Assembly (NCBI GenBank): GCA_018222915.1
Contig: JAAEZI010000018.1
Span: 22,209 to 58,047, forward strand
Direction of reading: 5' to 3'
DNA length: 35,839 nt
Source of the DNA: Algicola sp.
GTDB lineage: Bacteria; Bacteroidota; Bacteroidia; Flavobacteriales; Flavobacteriaceae
Positions 9,167-17,171 of the stretch are shown in pieces; positions within the stretch are counted from its first letter, which is position 1, and each line of letters starts with the position of its first letter. The notes under the pieces were generated by a model. It made no database searches. It was not told where the DNA came from and saw only the letters and a program-made list of their open reading frames with translations. The position numbers and the translations under genes were made by a program.

Positions 9167-10096
9167 ATGAAAACATATGCCATTGCAATTCATGGAGGTG
9201 CTGGAACCTTGGTTAAAGGAATGATGACTCCTGAACTTGAAACACGCTACAAAAAAGACTTAAAACTTGCCTTAGAAGCTGGTTATAGTGTGCTAGAAAA
9301 AAACGGAACTGCTATTGACGCTGTTGAAACTGCCGTTAAGATTTTGGAAGACTCACCCTTGTTTAATGCAGGTAAAGGTGCCGTGTTTACTGCAAACGGA
9401 TCTCATGAAATGGATGCGAGTATTATGGACGGCAACACTTTGAATGCAGGCGGTGTTAGTTTAGTGTCTGGGATTAAAAATCCCATTAGCTTAGCTCGTG
9501 ATGTCATGGAAAAGAGTGAGCATGTTTTTCTAGCTGGAGAAGGTGCCATGACATTTGCGCAAGAGTTAAACTACACCATAGAAGATGCTGACTATTTTTA
9601 TGACGAGTTTCGACATCAGCAATGGTTGGAAATAAAGGATACAGATGCTTTTCAGTTGGACCATTCAACAAAAAAAGATGCCAAGTTTGGAACTGTAGGT
9701 GCTGTGGCTTGTGATCAAAATGGCGATATAGCTGCAGCCACTTCTACTGGTGGTATGACTAATAAAAAATGGGGAAGGGTTGGTGATTCACCAATGATTG
9801 GTGCTGGTAATTATGCTAATAATAAAACTTGTGCGGTCTCCTGTACAGGAAGCGGCGAGTTTTTTATTAGAGGTGTTGTGGCCTATGATGTTGCCTGCCT
9901 AATGGAACACAAAGGATGGTCGGTTAAAAAAGCTTCGGAAGAAGTCATACATCATCGTATAATGGAATTGGGAGGTGATGGTGGTTTAATCGCTGTAGAT
10001 CGAGAAGGACGAGTTGCCATGCCTTTTAATACGGAAGGCATGTATAGAGCGAGTAAAACTTCCGATGGTGAGGAAATCATTGCCATTTATAAATGA
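9167..10096 (+). CDS. iaaA: Isoaspartyl peptidase / type III L-asparaginase
   Basis: 309 residues, no signal peptide, so cytoplasmic. It starts with YAIAIHGGAGTL, typical of Ntn-hydrolase plant-type asparaginases. The autoprocessing site is KFGTVGAVA with Thr176 as the predicted new N-terminal nucleophile; STGGMTNKKWGRVGDSPMIG and CTGSGEFFIRG are the usual substrate loops. These enzymes release Asp from beta-aspartyl dipeptides. Next to cyanophycinase and cyanophycin synthetase, the likely substrate is beta-Asp-Arg, the product of cyanophycinase, which would complete polymer breakdown to Asp and Arg. That role is inferred from context. Its 3' end overlaps the convergent membrane-protein gene by 10 nt. 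Its start is about 100 nt from the divergent HTCS gene. Confidence 0.92.
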   Translation: MKTYAIAIHGGAGTLVKGMMTPELETRYKKDLKLALEAGYSVLEKNGTAIDAVETAVKILEDSPLFNAGKGAVFTANGSHEMDASIMDGNTLNAGGVSLVSGIKNPISLARDVMEKSEHVFLAGEGAMTFAQELNYTIEDADYFYDEFRHQQWLEIKDTDAFQLDHSTKKDAKFGTVGAVACDQNGDIAAATSTGGMTNKKWGRVGDSPMIGAGNYANNKTCAVSCTGSGEFFIRGVVAYDVACLMEHKGWSVKKASEEVIHHRIMELGGDGGLIAVDREGRVAMPFNTEGMYRASKTSDGEEIIAIYK

Positions 10097-11202
10097 TGTT
10101 TTCTGAATTTGTAGATCTGATGAAATGGGAAGAGATATAAAATAAATATCCAAGCAAAAATTACATTGACTTGAAACAATAAGGCTCGTTCGTTATATAG
10201 GATACAATAGATAAGAATATCACTAAATAATAGTAAGGTGTAAAAATTTGGGGTGTAAAGCATTAAATTTTTTAAAGCCTCGTGATTGGTATAGGTATTT
10301 TGATTGGTTTCTAGGGTTAGCCAATGGGTGTTTTCGGTGTCATTAGGAAGCCATTGTTGCTTTTTGTCCACATCCAATAAGGTCATGAATTTTTTCAATC
10401 CGCTCATGGTTTTTGAATTGAAATGAACGATCATTTGTCCTTTAGGAAAATTTAAAAAAGCCAGTAATATGATGATCAAGGATTCTATAAAATGTCCGAA
10501 CCGAAATGATGTCAAGGTAAATAATCCGACGTGAAAAATAATGATGAACCAAACCGCAAAATTCCTTGTCTTTTTAAATAATAGTAATATGCCAATCAGA
10601 AACTCTGTCGAAATGGCTACGGCAGACAGAAATTTGGCTGTTGACATTTCGGCGAAATGTTGTGAGGTTTTTAGATATAAATGATTTTGTCGTGCCACAC
10701 CTAACCAATTGTCCATAAACGCGCCAGACCACCAATCTGGGTCTAAAGATTTATTTAATGCGGCTCCCAGATAAACGATACTCAATTGATAGATTAATAA
10801 ATATGGTGGCTGCTTATGATTCGTCAGTCCAGCCAAAAATAGTGCACAACCACAAATAACGACATGGTTATAGAACATTGGTTTTGAAGCTAAGGTTGTC
10901 ATAAGCACAATCAAACCAATAACAATGGCAGATGTTCGCACTTTTATATTGAACATCAAGGTCATTGTAAATAGTACAAATAGCGTTCTAGAAATAAACT
11001 TGAAAACATTGGGATACGCATGAAATTTATCTAATTCTTGGATGAATGGGATGAAAGGATCTTCCATCTTAAAGAAGAAATGATGAATACACAGAAGCAT
11101 CACCAGGAGCTTACACATAAGCAATACATTGGGATGCATTTGGGTACCTTCAAATTGAAATGGCCTAGCTAAGTGTTTTCTTAAATTATTAGTTCGATTC
11201 AT
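10087..11202 (-). CDS. Multi-pass membrane protein, HTTM/DoxX-like
   Basis: 371 residues from the preferred start MNRTNNLRKH. About eight hydrophobic segments are visible, followed by a soluble stretch (about 270-320) and two more near the C terminus. YLGAALNKSLDPDWWSGAF resembles the NK...W motif of HTTM (vitamin-K-carboxylase-like) and DoxX/MauE-like proteins. No function can be assigned. An in-frame ATG at 11241 would add 13 residues but overlap the upstream gene by 53 nt; the chosen ATG overlaps it by 14 nt, which suggests translational coupling. It probably belongs to one transcript with cyanophycinase and the 115-residue protein, and so to the cyanophycin locus. Its 3' end overlaps the isoaspartyl peptidase gene on the other strand. 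Confidence 0.7.
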   Translation of the reverse strand: MNRTNNLRKHLARPFQFEGTQMHPNVLLMCKLLVMLLCIHHFFFKMEDPFIPFIQELDKFHAYPNVFKFISRTLFVLFTMTLMFNIKVRTSAIVIGLIVLMTTLASKPMFYNHVVICGCALFLAGLTNHKQPPYLLIYQLSIVYLGAALNKSLDPDWWSGAFMDNWLGVARQNHLYLKTSQHFAEMSTAKFLSAVAISTEFLIGILLLFKKTRNFAVWFIIIFHVGLFTLTSFRFGHFIESLIIILLAFLNFPKGQMIVHFNSKTMSGLKKFMTLLDVDKKQQWLPNDTENTHWLTLETNQNTYTNHEALKNLMLYTPNFYTLLLFSDILIYCILYNERALLFQVNVIFAWIFILYLFPFHQIYKFRKHHL

Positions 11203-11536
11203 TGTAGATCCAAGTTTGTTCTGGATGACCGTTGGTTGCATATATTAGGGTGACTTCAGCATGATCATTCTTGCCGTAGCTGCGCTCATATTGACGAATA
11301 AGTGAAATGATGTTATGAATCGAGCGTTGTTCCCAACCTTTCATTTTATAATGGTAACGGTCTGATGCTTCTTCACTTGATAAAGTTCGTCCGTTAATAG
11401 TAACGAGTACCTCAAATTTTGTGTGGCTGTCATAAGGAGCCCAACAAAAAAACCGTTCAGGAACAAATCGCGCATAAACGATGCCTCCTATTTGCAATAG
11501 CAGAAAACAAACACCTATAAAAAATCGAATTTTCAT
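11189..11536 (-). CDS. Small membrane-anchored protein of unknown function
   Basis: 115 residues. One N-terminal hydrophobic segment (FFIGVCFLLLQIGGIVYA, about 4-22) is followed by a soluble domain, FVPERFFCWAPYDSHTKFEV..., that should face the periplasm. I do not recognise the family. The gene starts 42 nt after the cyanophycinase stop and overlaps the HTTM-like gene by 14 nt, so the two probably work as a pair. A short anchored partner beside an HTTM-like protein may be a recurring arrangement in Flavobacteriia, but I cannot confirm that here. Confidence 0.65.
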   Translation of the reverse strand: MKIRFFIGVCFLLLQIGGIVYARFVPERFFCWAPYDSHTKFEVLVTINGRTLSSEEASDRYHYKMKGWEQRSIHNIISLIRQYERSYGKNDHAEVTLIYATNGHPEQTWIYNESN

Positions 11537-11578
11537 AAGATGCTAATGTATTGTATCTCAATACTTAATTCAAAAAAA

Positions 11579-12439
11579 TTAGATGAACGGTGCTTCTATT
11601 GGAAGAACGTCTACTTTCTTTTTCTTGATATTAAAACGGTCACCATTGGAAAGGATATGCATCTTTAAATTGGTCAAGGACATAGGAGTTCCCTTTTGAA
11701 GAATTCCATGGTTATTATGTTTGATTTTTCGACCATCAAACACAATGACCATGCCCGAACCTATCACTTCAAAAGAATTGTTTTTGATGATCAGACCTGT
11801 GTCTTCAGCTAGACCAAGCCCTATGCGTTTTGGGAATTGAGCAACGGCTTCAGAGATGCGACCAAACCGACCGCGTTTAATAAAATGGGTATCTATGATT
11901 AAACTCGGAATTAAACCTAAGCCTTTATACATTTTTACAGCGCCTTTAATAAAAGATTCACTGGCACTTCCACCAGCGATCATATGCTTGGCCATCGCCA
12001 TGGCTCCTGCACTTGTTCCAGCAATGACGAAACCTTCTTCTTTCTGATAGCGTTCTTGTAAAATTTTGTGGATTTTAGTGTCACCAATTTTATTGGTGAT
12101 TTTTGATTGGTCTCCTCCTGAGAACATGACACAGTTGGCAGACTTGATCAATTCTATAGTCTCAGGTTCTTCAGCGTCAGACTTACTTCTAATATCTAAT
12201 ACAGTCACATCATTGCAGCCAAGAGTGGAAAAAGCTTCTAGATAATTAGCACCCACTTCTTTTGGGATACTAGAGGCCGTAGGGATAACAACAATCTTGG
12301 CGTTATTGCCACCAGATTCCTTTACGACATGAAAAAGAATGCCTTCTTCAATAAACTCTAAAGTGTATTGTTCATTATCTTCAATGCCCTTATCTTCATT
12401 TCCACCTATGGGTATAAGTGTGCCTTTTGCCTTCTGCAT
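11579..12439 (-). CDS. cphB: Cyanophycinase
   Basis: 286 residues, no signal peptide. The serine peptidase family S51 nucleophile elbow is clear (VIAGTSAGAMAMA, Ser143), as are VMFSGGDQSKIT (about 104-115) and IIDTHFIKRGRFGR, which carries the conserved His and substrate-binding arginines. Start (KGTLIPIGGNEDKG) and length fit intracellular CphB. It cuts the branched Asp-Arg polymer cyanophycin into beta-Asp-Arg dipeptides. It is divergent from cyanophycin synthetase across about 95 nt, so both promoters lie there. Two membrane-protein genes follow in the same direction. The isoaspartyl peptidase at 9167-10096 supplies the next catabolic step. Confidence 0.94.
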   Translation of the reverse strand: MQKAKGTLIPIGGNEDKGIEDNEQYTLEFIEEGILFHVVKESGGNNAKIVVIPTASSIPKEVGANYLEAFSTLGCNDVTVLDIRSKSDAEEPETIELIKSANCVMFSGGDQSKITNKIGDTKIHKILQERYQKEEGFVIAGTSAGAMAMAKHMIAGGSASESFIKGAVKMYKGLGLIPSLIIDTHFIKRGRFGRISEAVAQFPKRIGLGLAEDTGLIIKNNSFEVIGSGMVIVFDGRKIKHNNHGILQKGTPMSLTNLKMHILSNGDRFNIKKKKVDVLPIEAPFI

Positions 12440-12534
12440 AAATTCAATCTAATTTTGATATTGGACAAAAATAAGCTAATTTTTTTATTGAAAATGTCTA
12501 TATTTATAATCTTTCACCCATAAAAACCAACCCT

Positions 12535-15174
12535 ATGGAAATACGCAGTATCAATGCAATGAGAGGCCCTAATTACTGGTCTGTACGTCGACATAAATTA
12601 ATTGTAATGGTTTTAGACCTTCAAGAAATGGAGGAATTACCATCTAACAAAGTCGATGGTTTTTATGATCGGTTAAAGGCTATGTTTCCTGGGATGTACG
12701 AACACCGATGTTCTGTAGGAACACCAGGTGGTTTTTTTCAGCGTGTTGAGGAAGGAACTTGGATGGGACACATTATCGAGCATATTGCATTGGAGATTCA
12801 AACACTTGCTGGAATGGATGTTGGTTTTGGTAGAACACGAGGCTATGGTGAAGAAGGGGTATACAATGTGGTGTTTGCTTACATGGAAGAATCCGTCGGA
12901 CGATATGCGGCTAAAGCATCAGTAAAAATATGTGAAGCATTGATTAGTGGTGAAGATTATGATTTAAGCGACGATATTCAAGAAATGCGAGAGTTACGTG
13001 AAGCCGATCGATTGGGTCCAAGCACTGGATCAATTGTTCAAGAAGCTGAGGCAAGAGGCATCCCTTGGATCCGATTGAATAAGTATTCACTTTGTCAATT
13101 GGGCTATGGAGCCAATCAGAAAAGAATACAGGCAACAGTTACAAGTGAAACCAGTAGTATTGGTGTTGAACTTGCCTGTGATAAAGAAGACACCAAATAT
13201 TTATTGGAACAGGCTGAAATTGATGTACCAAGAGGTGATATTATCAGACGTGAACGCAGTCTAGAAGAGGCTTGTCGTTATGTGGGATATCCTTTAGTGA
13301 TTAAGCCTATAGACGGAAATCACGGAAGAGGAATTACGGTAAATATTCAGAATTATGATGATGCCTTAATCGCTTTTAGACAAGCCAAGGAAAGTTCCAA
13401 AAGTGGCGCTATCATCGTCGAGAAGTTTATCGTTGGCGCAGATTACAGACTATTAGTAATTAATCACAAATTGGTAGCTGCAGCCTTGCGTTCACCTGCG
13501 CATGTGATTGGTGATGGGAAGTCCACAGTTCAAGAACTCATAGATAAAGTAAATGAAGATCCTAGACGTGGCTACGGACATGAAAATGTTTTGACGCAAA
13601 TCTCTGTGAATGAACTGACAAAAACCATCATCAAAGATGCTGGTTATACCTTGGATTCGGTGATAGATGAAGGGGAACGATTAATTCTAAAAGACACGGC
13701 AAACCTAAGTACTGGAGGGACGGCAGAAGATGTCACTGATATTGTGCATCCGGCCAATGTATCGATGGCAGAGCGTATTTCAAAAATCATCGACTTGGAT
13801 ATTTGTGGTATCGACATAATGACCACAGATATTTCCCAACCACTGTCGGAAACTGGAGGCGCAGTACTAGAGGTTAACGCTGGTCCTGGTTTTAGAATGC
13901 ATCTTGCGCCAACAACTGGGTTGCCTAGAAATGTCGCGGCACCTGTTATAGATAAACTCTTTCCACAAAAAGGAGATACGGGACGTATTCCAATTGTGGC
14001 CATTACGGGAACCAACGGTAAAACGACCACCTCAAGATTAGTGTCACATATCGCTAAAATGAAAGGCTATCGCGTAGGATATACCACGAGTGATGGTGTG
14101 TACATCCAGAATAGATTATTGATGACAGGCGATTGCACAGGTCCTGCAAGTGCAGAGTTCGTATTGAAGGATCCAACGGTCAATTTTGCCGTATTAGAAT
14201 GTGCTAGAGGTGGCTTGTTAAGAGCTGGATTGGGCTTTAAAAAATGTGATGTCGCTATTGTGACCAATGTGGCAGCTGATCATTTAGGGTTGAAAGGGAT
14301 TCATACAGTCGAACAATTAGCCAAAGTAAAAGGTGTAGTTCCAGAGACGGTTCTACCAGATGGCTATGCGATTTTAAATGCTGATGATGATTTAGTTTAT
14401 GATATGCGTAGAAGTGTTAATTGTAATGTAGCGTTGTTTTCAATGGATGAGCATAATCCAAGGATCAAAGCACTTCAGCGCCTACACGGTATTACTGCTG
14501 TTTACGAAAATGGCTATGTGACTATTTGTAGAGGTGAATGGAAAATGCGAATCATGAGAGTTGAGGATATTCCATTAACCTACGGAGGGAAAGCAAAATT
14601 TATGATTCAAAATGTCTTGGCAGCTGTTTTGGCGGCTCATGTTCAAGGAATTAGTATTGAAGACATGAAAGCTGGATTAGAAACCTTCATTCCGTCTGCA
14701 TCGCAAACGCCTGGCCGACTTAATTTATTTGAGTTTAATGATTTTACCATTCTCTTAGATTATGCGCATAATCCTGCAGGCATGCGAGCATTACAGAATT
14801 TTACTAATGAGCTTGAAGCTACTGTTAAAGTGGGAATTATAGCTGGAATTGGTGATAGACGCGTGGAAGATAATAATGAAATGGGAAGTATTGCTGCGGA
14901 AATGTTTGACGAAATAATTATTAGACAAGACAAACGATTGAGAGGTAAAACTGAAGAGGAGCTCATAAAAATGCTTGATGATGGTATAAAACAACATGAT
15001 CCAAATAAAAAAACGACGATCATTCCATCAGAAAAGGAAGCCATAATTTACGCGGTCAAAAATGCCGTTAAAGGATCTTTAATCATCTTATGCAGTGATG
15101 TCATTCCGGATGCCTTAGATTTAGTTAAGCAACTGAAGGAACAAGAATCACAAGGTAGTTTGAGTTTTAGTTAA
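12535..15174 (+). CDS. cphA: Cyanophycin synthetase
   Basis: 879 residues, full family length. The N-terminal domain starts with MEIRSINAMRGPNYWS. The ATP-grasp domain (about 215-475) contains YPLVIKPIDGNHGRGI and EVNAGPGFRMH; the Mur-ligase-like domain has the P-loop TGTNGKTTTS (about 491-500), DYAHNPAGM and a C-terminal ligase lobe. The enzyme extends a poly-Asp backbone and adds Arg side chains, using ATP in two active sites, to make the insoluble nitrogen store cyanophycin. With the divergent cyanophycinase and nearby isoaspartyl peptidase this forms a complete synthesis and recycling set. All motifs are intact. The terminator-like palindrome 18 nt downstream has its T-tract on the minus strand, so it mainly serves the gene at 15235-15504. 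Confidence 0.96.
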   Translation: MEIRSINAMRGPNYWSVRRHKLIVMVLDLQEMEELPSNKVDGFYDRLKAMFPGMYEHRCSVGTPGGFFQRVEEGTWMGHIIEHIALEIQTLAGMDVGFGRTRGYGEEGVYNVVFAYMEESVGRYAAKASVKICEALISGEDYDLSDDIQEMRELREADRLGPSTGSIVQEAEARGIPWIRLNKYSLCQLGYGANQKRIQATVTSETSSIGVELACDKEDTKYLLEQAEIDVPRGDIIRRERSLEEACRYVGYPLVIKPIDGNHGRGITVNIQNYDDALIAFRQAKESSKSGAIIVEKFIVGADYRLLVINHKLVAAALRSPAHVIGDGKSTVQELIDKVNEDPRRGYGHENVLTQISVNELTKTIIKDAGYTLDSVIDEGERLILKDTANLSTGGTAEDVTDIVHPANVSMAERISKIIDLDICGIDIMTTDISQPLSETGGAVLEVNAGPGFRMHLAPTTGLPRNVAAPVIDKLFPQKGDTGRIPIVAITGTNGKTTTSRLVSHIAKMKGYRVGYTTSDGVYIQNRLLMTGDCTGPASAEFVLKDPTVNFAVLECARGGLLRAGLGFKKCDVAIVTNVAADHLGLKGIHTVEQLAKVKGVVPETVLPDGYAILNADDDLVYDMRRSVNCNVALFSMDEHNPRIKALQRLHGITAVYENGYVTICRGEWKMRIMRVEDIPLTYGGKAKFMIQNVLAAVLAAHVQGISIEDMKAGLETFIPSASQTPGRLNLFEFNDFTILLDYAHNPAGMRALQNFTNELEATVKVGIIAGIGDRRVEDNNEMGSIAAEMFDEIIIRQDKRLRGKTEEELIKMLDDGIKQHDPNKKTTIIPSEKEAIIYAVKNAVKGSLIILCSDVIPDALDLVKQLKEQESQGSLSFS

Positions 15175-15183
15175 GAAAATGAC

Positions 15184-15213
15184 AAAAAAAAATCCGAAAT
15201 TAATATTTCGGAT
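15184..15213 (-). terminator. Strong intrinsic terminator for the small secreted protein gene
   Basis: A perfect 9-bp stem (ATCCGAAAT / ATTTCGGAT, 15192-15200 and 15205-15213) with loop TAAT is followed on the minus strand by eight T. It lies between convergent cphA and the 89-residue protein gene; only the minus strand has the U-tract. Confidence 0.85.
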
Positions 15214-15234
15214 CTTAATGATATGATTTAAAGT

Positions 15235-15504
15235 TTAGCACAATCTCACAGTTTTTACCTTGATTTGTAAACTCTTTCTGTAAGCTTTAACACTTATAAT
15301 ATCAGTGCTTTTCTTTCTGTTAATTTTTAATACTTGAGCTCTTGCAGCCGAATTAGATGTTGTTTTTGTCTCTACCTTTTCAGTTGCAACCGCATTTTCG
15401 ATTAGGATATCATTTGTTTGAGTTTTGATATCAGCATTTGAATTCTGTCCTATCGCAAGGATAGGTAATAATGTAAACGCTAAAATTGTAAATACTTTTT
15501 TCAT
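15235..15504 (-). CDS. Small secreted protein of unknown function
   Basis: 89 residues. A clear Sec signal peptide (MKKVFTILAFTLLPILAIGQ, cleavage near 19-20) leaves a mature chain of about 70 residues, acidic and polar first, then basic (RAQVLKINRKKS, YRKSLQIKVKTVRLC), with a single C-terminal Cys. No domain is recognised. The signal peptide, start and strong terminator just downstream support a real monocistronic gene. Secreted proteins of this sort are common in Flavobacteriaceae and seldom characterised. Confidence 0.65.
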   Translation of the reverse strand: MKKVFTILAFTLLPILAIGQNSNADIKTQTNDILIENAVATEKVETKTTSNSAARAQVLKINRKKSTDIISVKAYRKSLQIKVKTVRLC

Positions 15505-15643
15505 AATCGATGAGGGTTTTTAGTTTTAAACTCATGTCAAAGAAACACAACAATTGGAGCGAAAATGAATTTTTTAGACAAAACCGATTGAATTCTAGTT
15601 AATATGAATTCGTTCGTAAAAAACATCGATGAAATACACAAAA

Positions 15644-15658
15644 TGGGCTCGTAGCCCA
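15644..15658 (+). other. Small GC-rich hairpin in the leader of the aldehyde dehydrogenase gene
   Basis: TGGGCT-CGT-AGCCCA is a perfect 6-bp stem with a 3-nt loop ending 20 nt before the ATG at 15679, in otherwise AT-rich DNA. No U-tract follows on either strand, so it is not an intrinsic terminator. It could affect mRNA stability or initiation, or be chance. Confidence 0.3.
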
Positions 15659-15678
15659 ATAAAATCGTTACAGATTAA

Positions 15679-17091
15679 ATGACAGATTATTCAGATAATA
15701 AGTTCGCAAACGTCTTTGATAAACAAAAAGCTAATCAATATGAGGTAGGTAATACGAGTTATAAAACACGTATTAAAAAGTTGAAAGCCTTAAAATATGC
15801 GCTTGAAAAAACATATAGGCAAGCCTTACGCGATGCCATGTACAAAGATTTTAAAAAACCTCAAGTTGAAGTCGATCTCACTGAAATCTATTTGGTGGTT
15901 AAGGAAATCAAATATGTGTGTTCAAATTTAAAAACTTGGTTAAAAAAAGAAAAGGTTGAAACACCATTAACATTGTTAGGCACGACATCTTATATTACAT
16001 ATGAACCTAAAGGCGTTTGCTTGATCATTTCTCCTTGGAATTATCCCATAACATTAACATTTGGTCCATTAGTGTCTGCAATAGCTTCAGGGAATACTGT
16101 GATTCTCAAGCCTTCTGAAATGACACCAAACACGTCGGCAGTTATGGCTGAAATGGTAAGCGAGTTATTCAAAGAAGATGAGGTTGCGCTCATAGAAGGA
16201 GAAGTGGAAGTATCTGAAGAGTTATTAAAACTACCATTTAATCATATATTTTTTACAGGTTCTCCTCAAGTAGGAAAAATTGTGATGTCTGCAGCAGCAA
16301 AACACCTATCCTCTGTTACTCTAGAATTAGGCGGCAAGTCGCCAACCATTATCCACGAATCAGCGGCCATTGAAAATGCCGTCAAGAATATTGTTTGGGG
16401 AAAATACTTGAATGGAGGGCAAACCTGTATAGCACCAGATTATGTCTTGGTACATGAGAGTGTTAAAACAGCATTTATTTCGGCATTCAAAAAACAAGTA
16501 ACAGATTACTATACAGAGCATGTTAAAACATCGACATCTTTTTGTAGGATTGTGAATAAAAGACACTTCGAACGATTAGCGGCGAGCATTGAGGATGCTA
16601 AAGAAAAGCAAGCAAGCGTTGAATTTGGTGGTCACTATGATGCGTCTGATAATTATATCGCGCCAACATTGATATCTGATGTACCTGAATCTGCCACATT
16701 AATGCAGGAGGAAATATTCGGTCCTATTCTTCCAGTAAAAACGTATCAAACAATTGATGAGGTCATTCAGTATGTCAATTCTAAAGAAAAACCTTTAGCC
16801 TTATATATCTACGCTAAAAAAAAGAATGTGGTGCGTACAATTATAAATCAAACTCGTGCTGGCACGACTTGTATTAATAGTAATGCTATTCAGTTTTCAA
16901 ATCATTATTTGCCGTTTGGTGGTTCCAACAATAGTGGCATTGGAAAAGCCCATGGGTATTTTGGATTTAAGGAGTTTTCTAATGCGCGATCTGTATTAAA
17001 AAAGTATGCACCAGGTCCTTTAAATTTGCTGTTTCCTCCTTATACCAATTTCAAAGAGACACTTGCAAAGCTTTCGATTAAATGGTTCTAA
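15679..17091 (+). CDS. Aldehyde dehydrogenase, class 3 type
   Basis: 470 residues, NAD(P)-dependent oxidation of aldehydes to acids. The cofactor and catalytic motifs are complete: ISPWNYPITL (oxyanion Asn), FTGSPQVGK (Rossmann loop), LELGGKSP with general base Glu216, and GGQTCIAPDY with nucleophile Cys250. EEIFGPILPV and LPFGGSNNSGIGKAHG are also present. Length, and a C-terminal tail (NLLFPPYTNFKETLAKLS) instead of an oligomerisation extension, fit the ALDH3/fatty-aldehyde group. The exact substrate is unknown. It stands alone on the plus strand between minus-strand genes. A bidirectional hairpin begins right after the stop codon. Confidence 0.93.
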   Translation: MTDYSDNKFANVFDKQKANQYEVGNTSYKTRIKKLKALKYALEKTYRQALRDAMYKDFKKPQVEVDLTEIYLVVKEIKYVCSNLKTWLKKEKVETPLTLLGTTSYITYEPKGVCLIISPWNYPITLTFGPLVSAIASGNTVILKPSEMTPNTSAVMAEMVSELFKEDEVALIEGEVEVSEELLKLPFNHIFFTGSPQVGKIVMSAAAKHLSSVTLELGGKSPTIIHESAAIENAVKNIVWGKYLNGGQTCIAPDYVLVHESVKTAFISAFKKQVTDYYTEHVKTSTSFCRIVNKRHFERLAASIEDAKEKQASVEFGGHYDASDNYIAPTLISDVPESATLMQEEIFGPILPVKTYQTIDEVIQYVNSKEKPLALYIYAKKKNVVRTIINQTRAGTTCINSNAIQFSNHYLPFGGSNNSGIGKAHGYFGFKEFSNARSVLKKYAPGPLNLLFPPYTNFKETLAKLSIKWF

Positions 17092-17137
17092 TAAAAAAAA
17101 GCCGCTCCCTACAAACGACTTTTTTCTCAAAAACATA
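17091..17137 (-). terminator. Intrinsic terminator, copy 2 of the dispersed hairpin; serves convergent genes
   Basis: Arms 17097-17104 and 17116-17123 enclose the same 11-nt loop as at 996-1006. On the minus strand the stem closes with one G-U pair and is followed by a T run; on the plus strand one A-C mismatch remains but TTTTTT follows. It lies between the aldehyde dehydrogenase stop and the end of the fibre gene. Confidence 0.75.
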
Positions 17138-17171
17138 ATTGACATCAACTATTAATCGTCAATTAATTTCA

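Noticed and set aside
11203-11241. Upstream start for the HTTM-like protein (13 extra residues)
   Set aside because: It would overlap the preceding gene by 53 nt and adds a sequence without membrane or signal character; ATG at 11202 is more economical.
13644-15044. Antisense ORFs across cyanophycin synthetase
   Set aside because: Shadows of a conserved gene in other frames; low-complexity Ser/Ile-rich translations without motifs.
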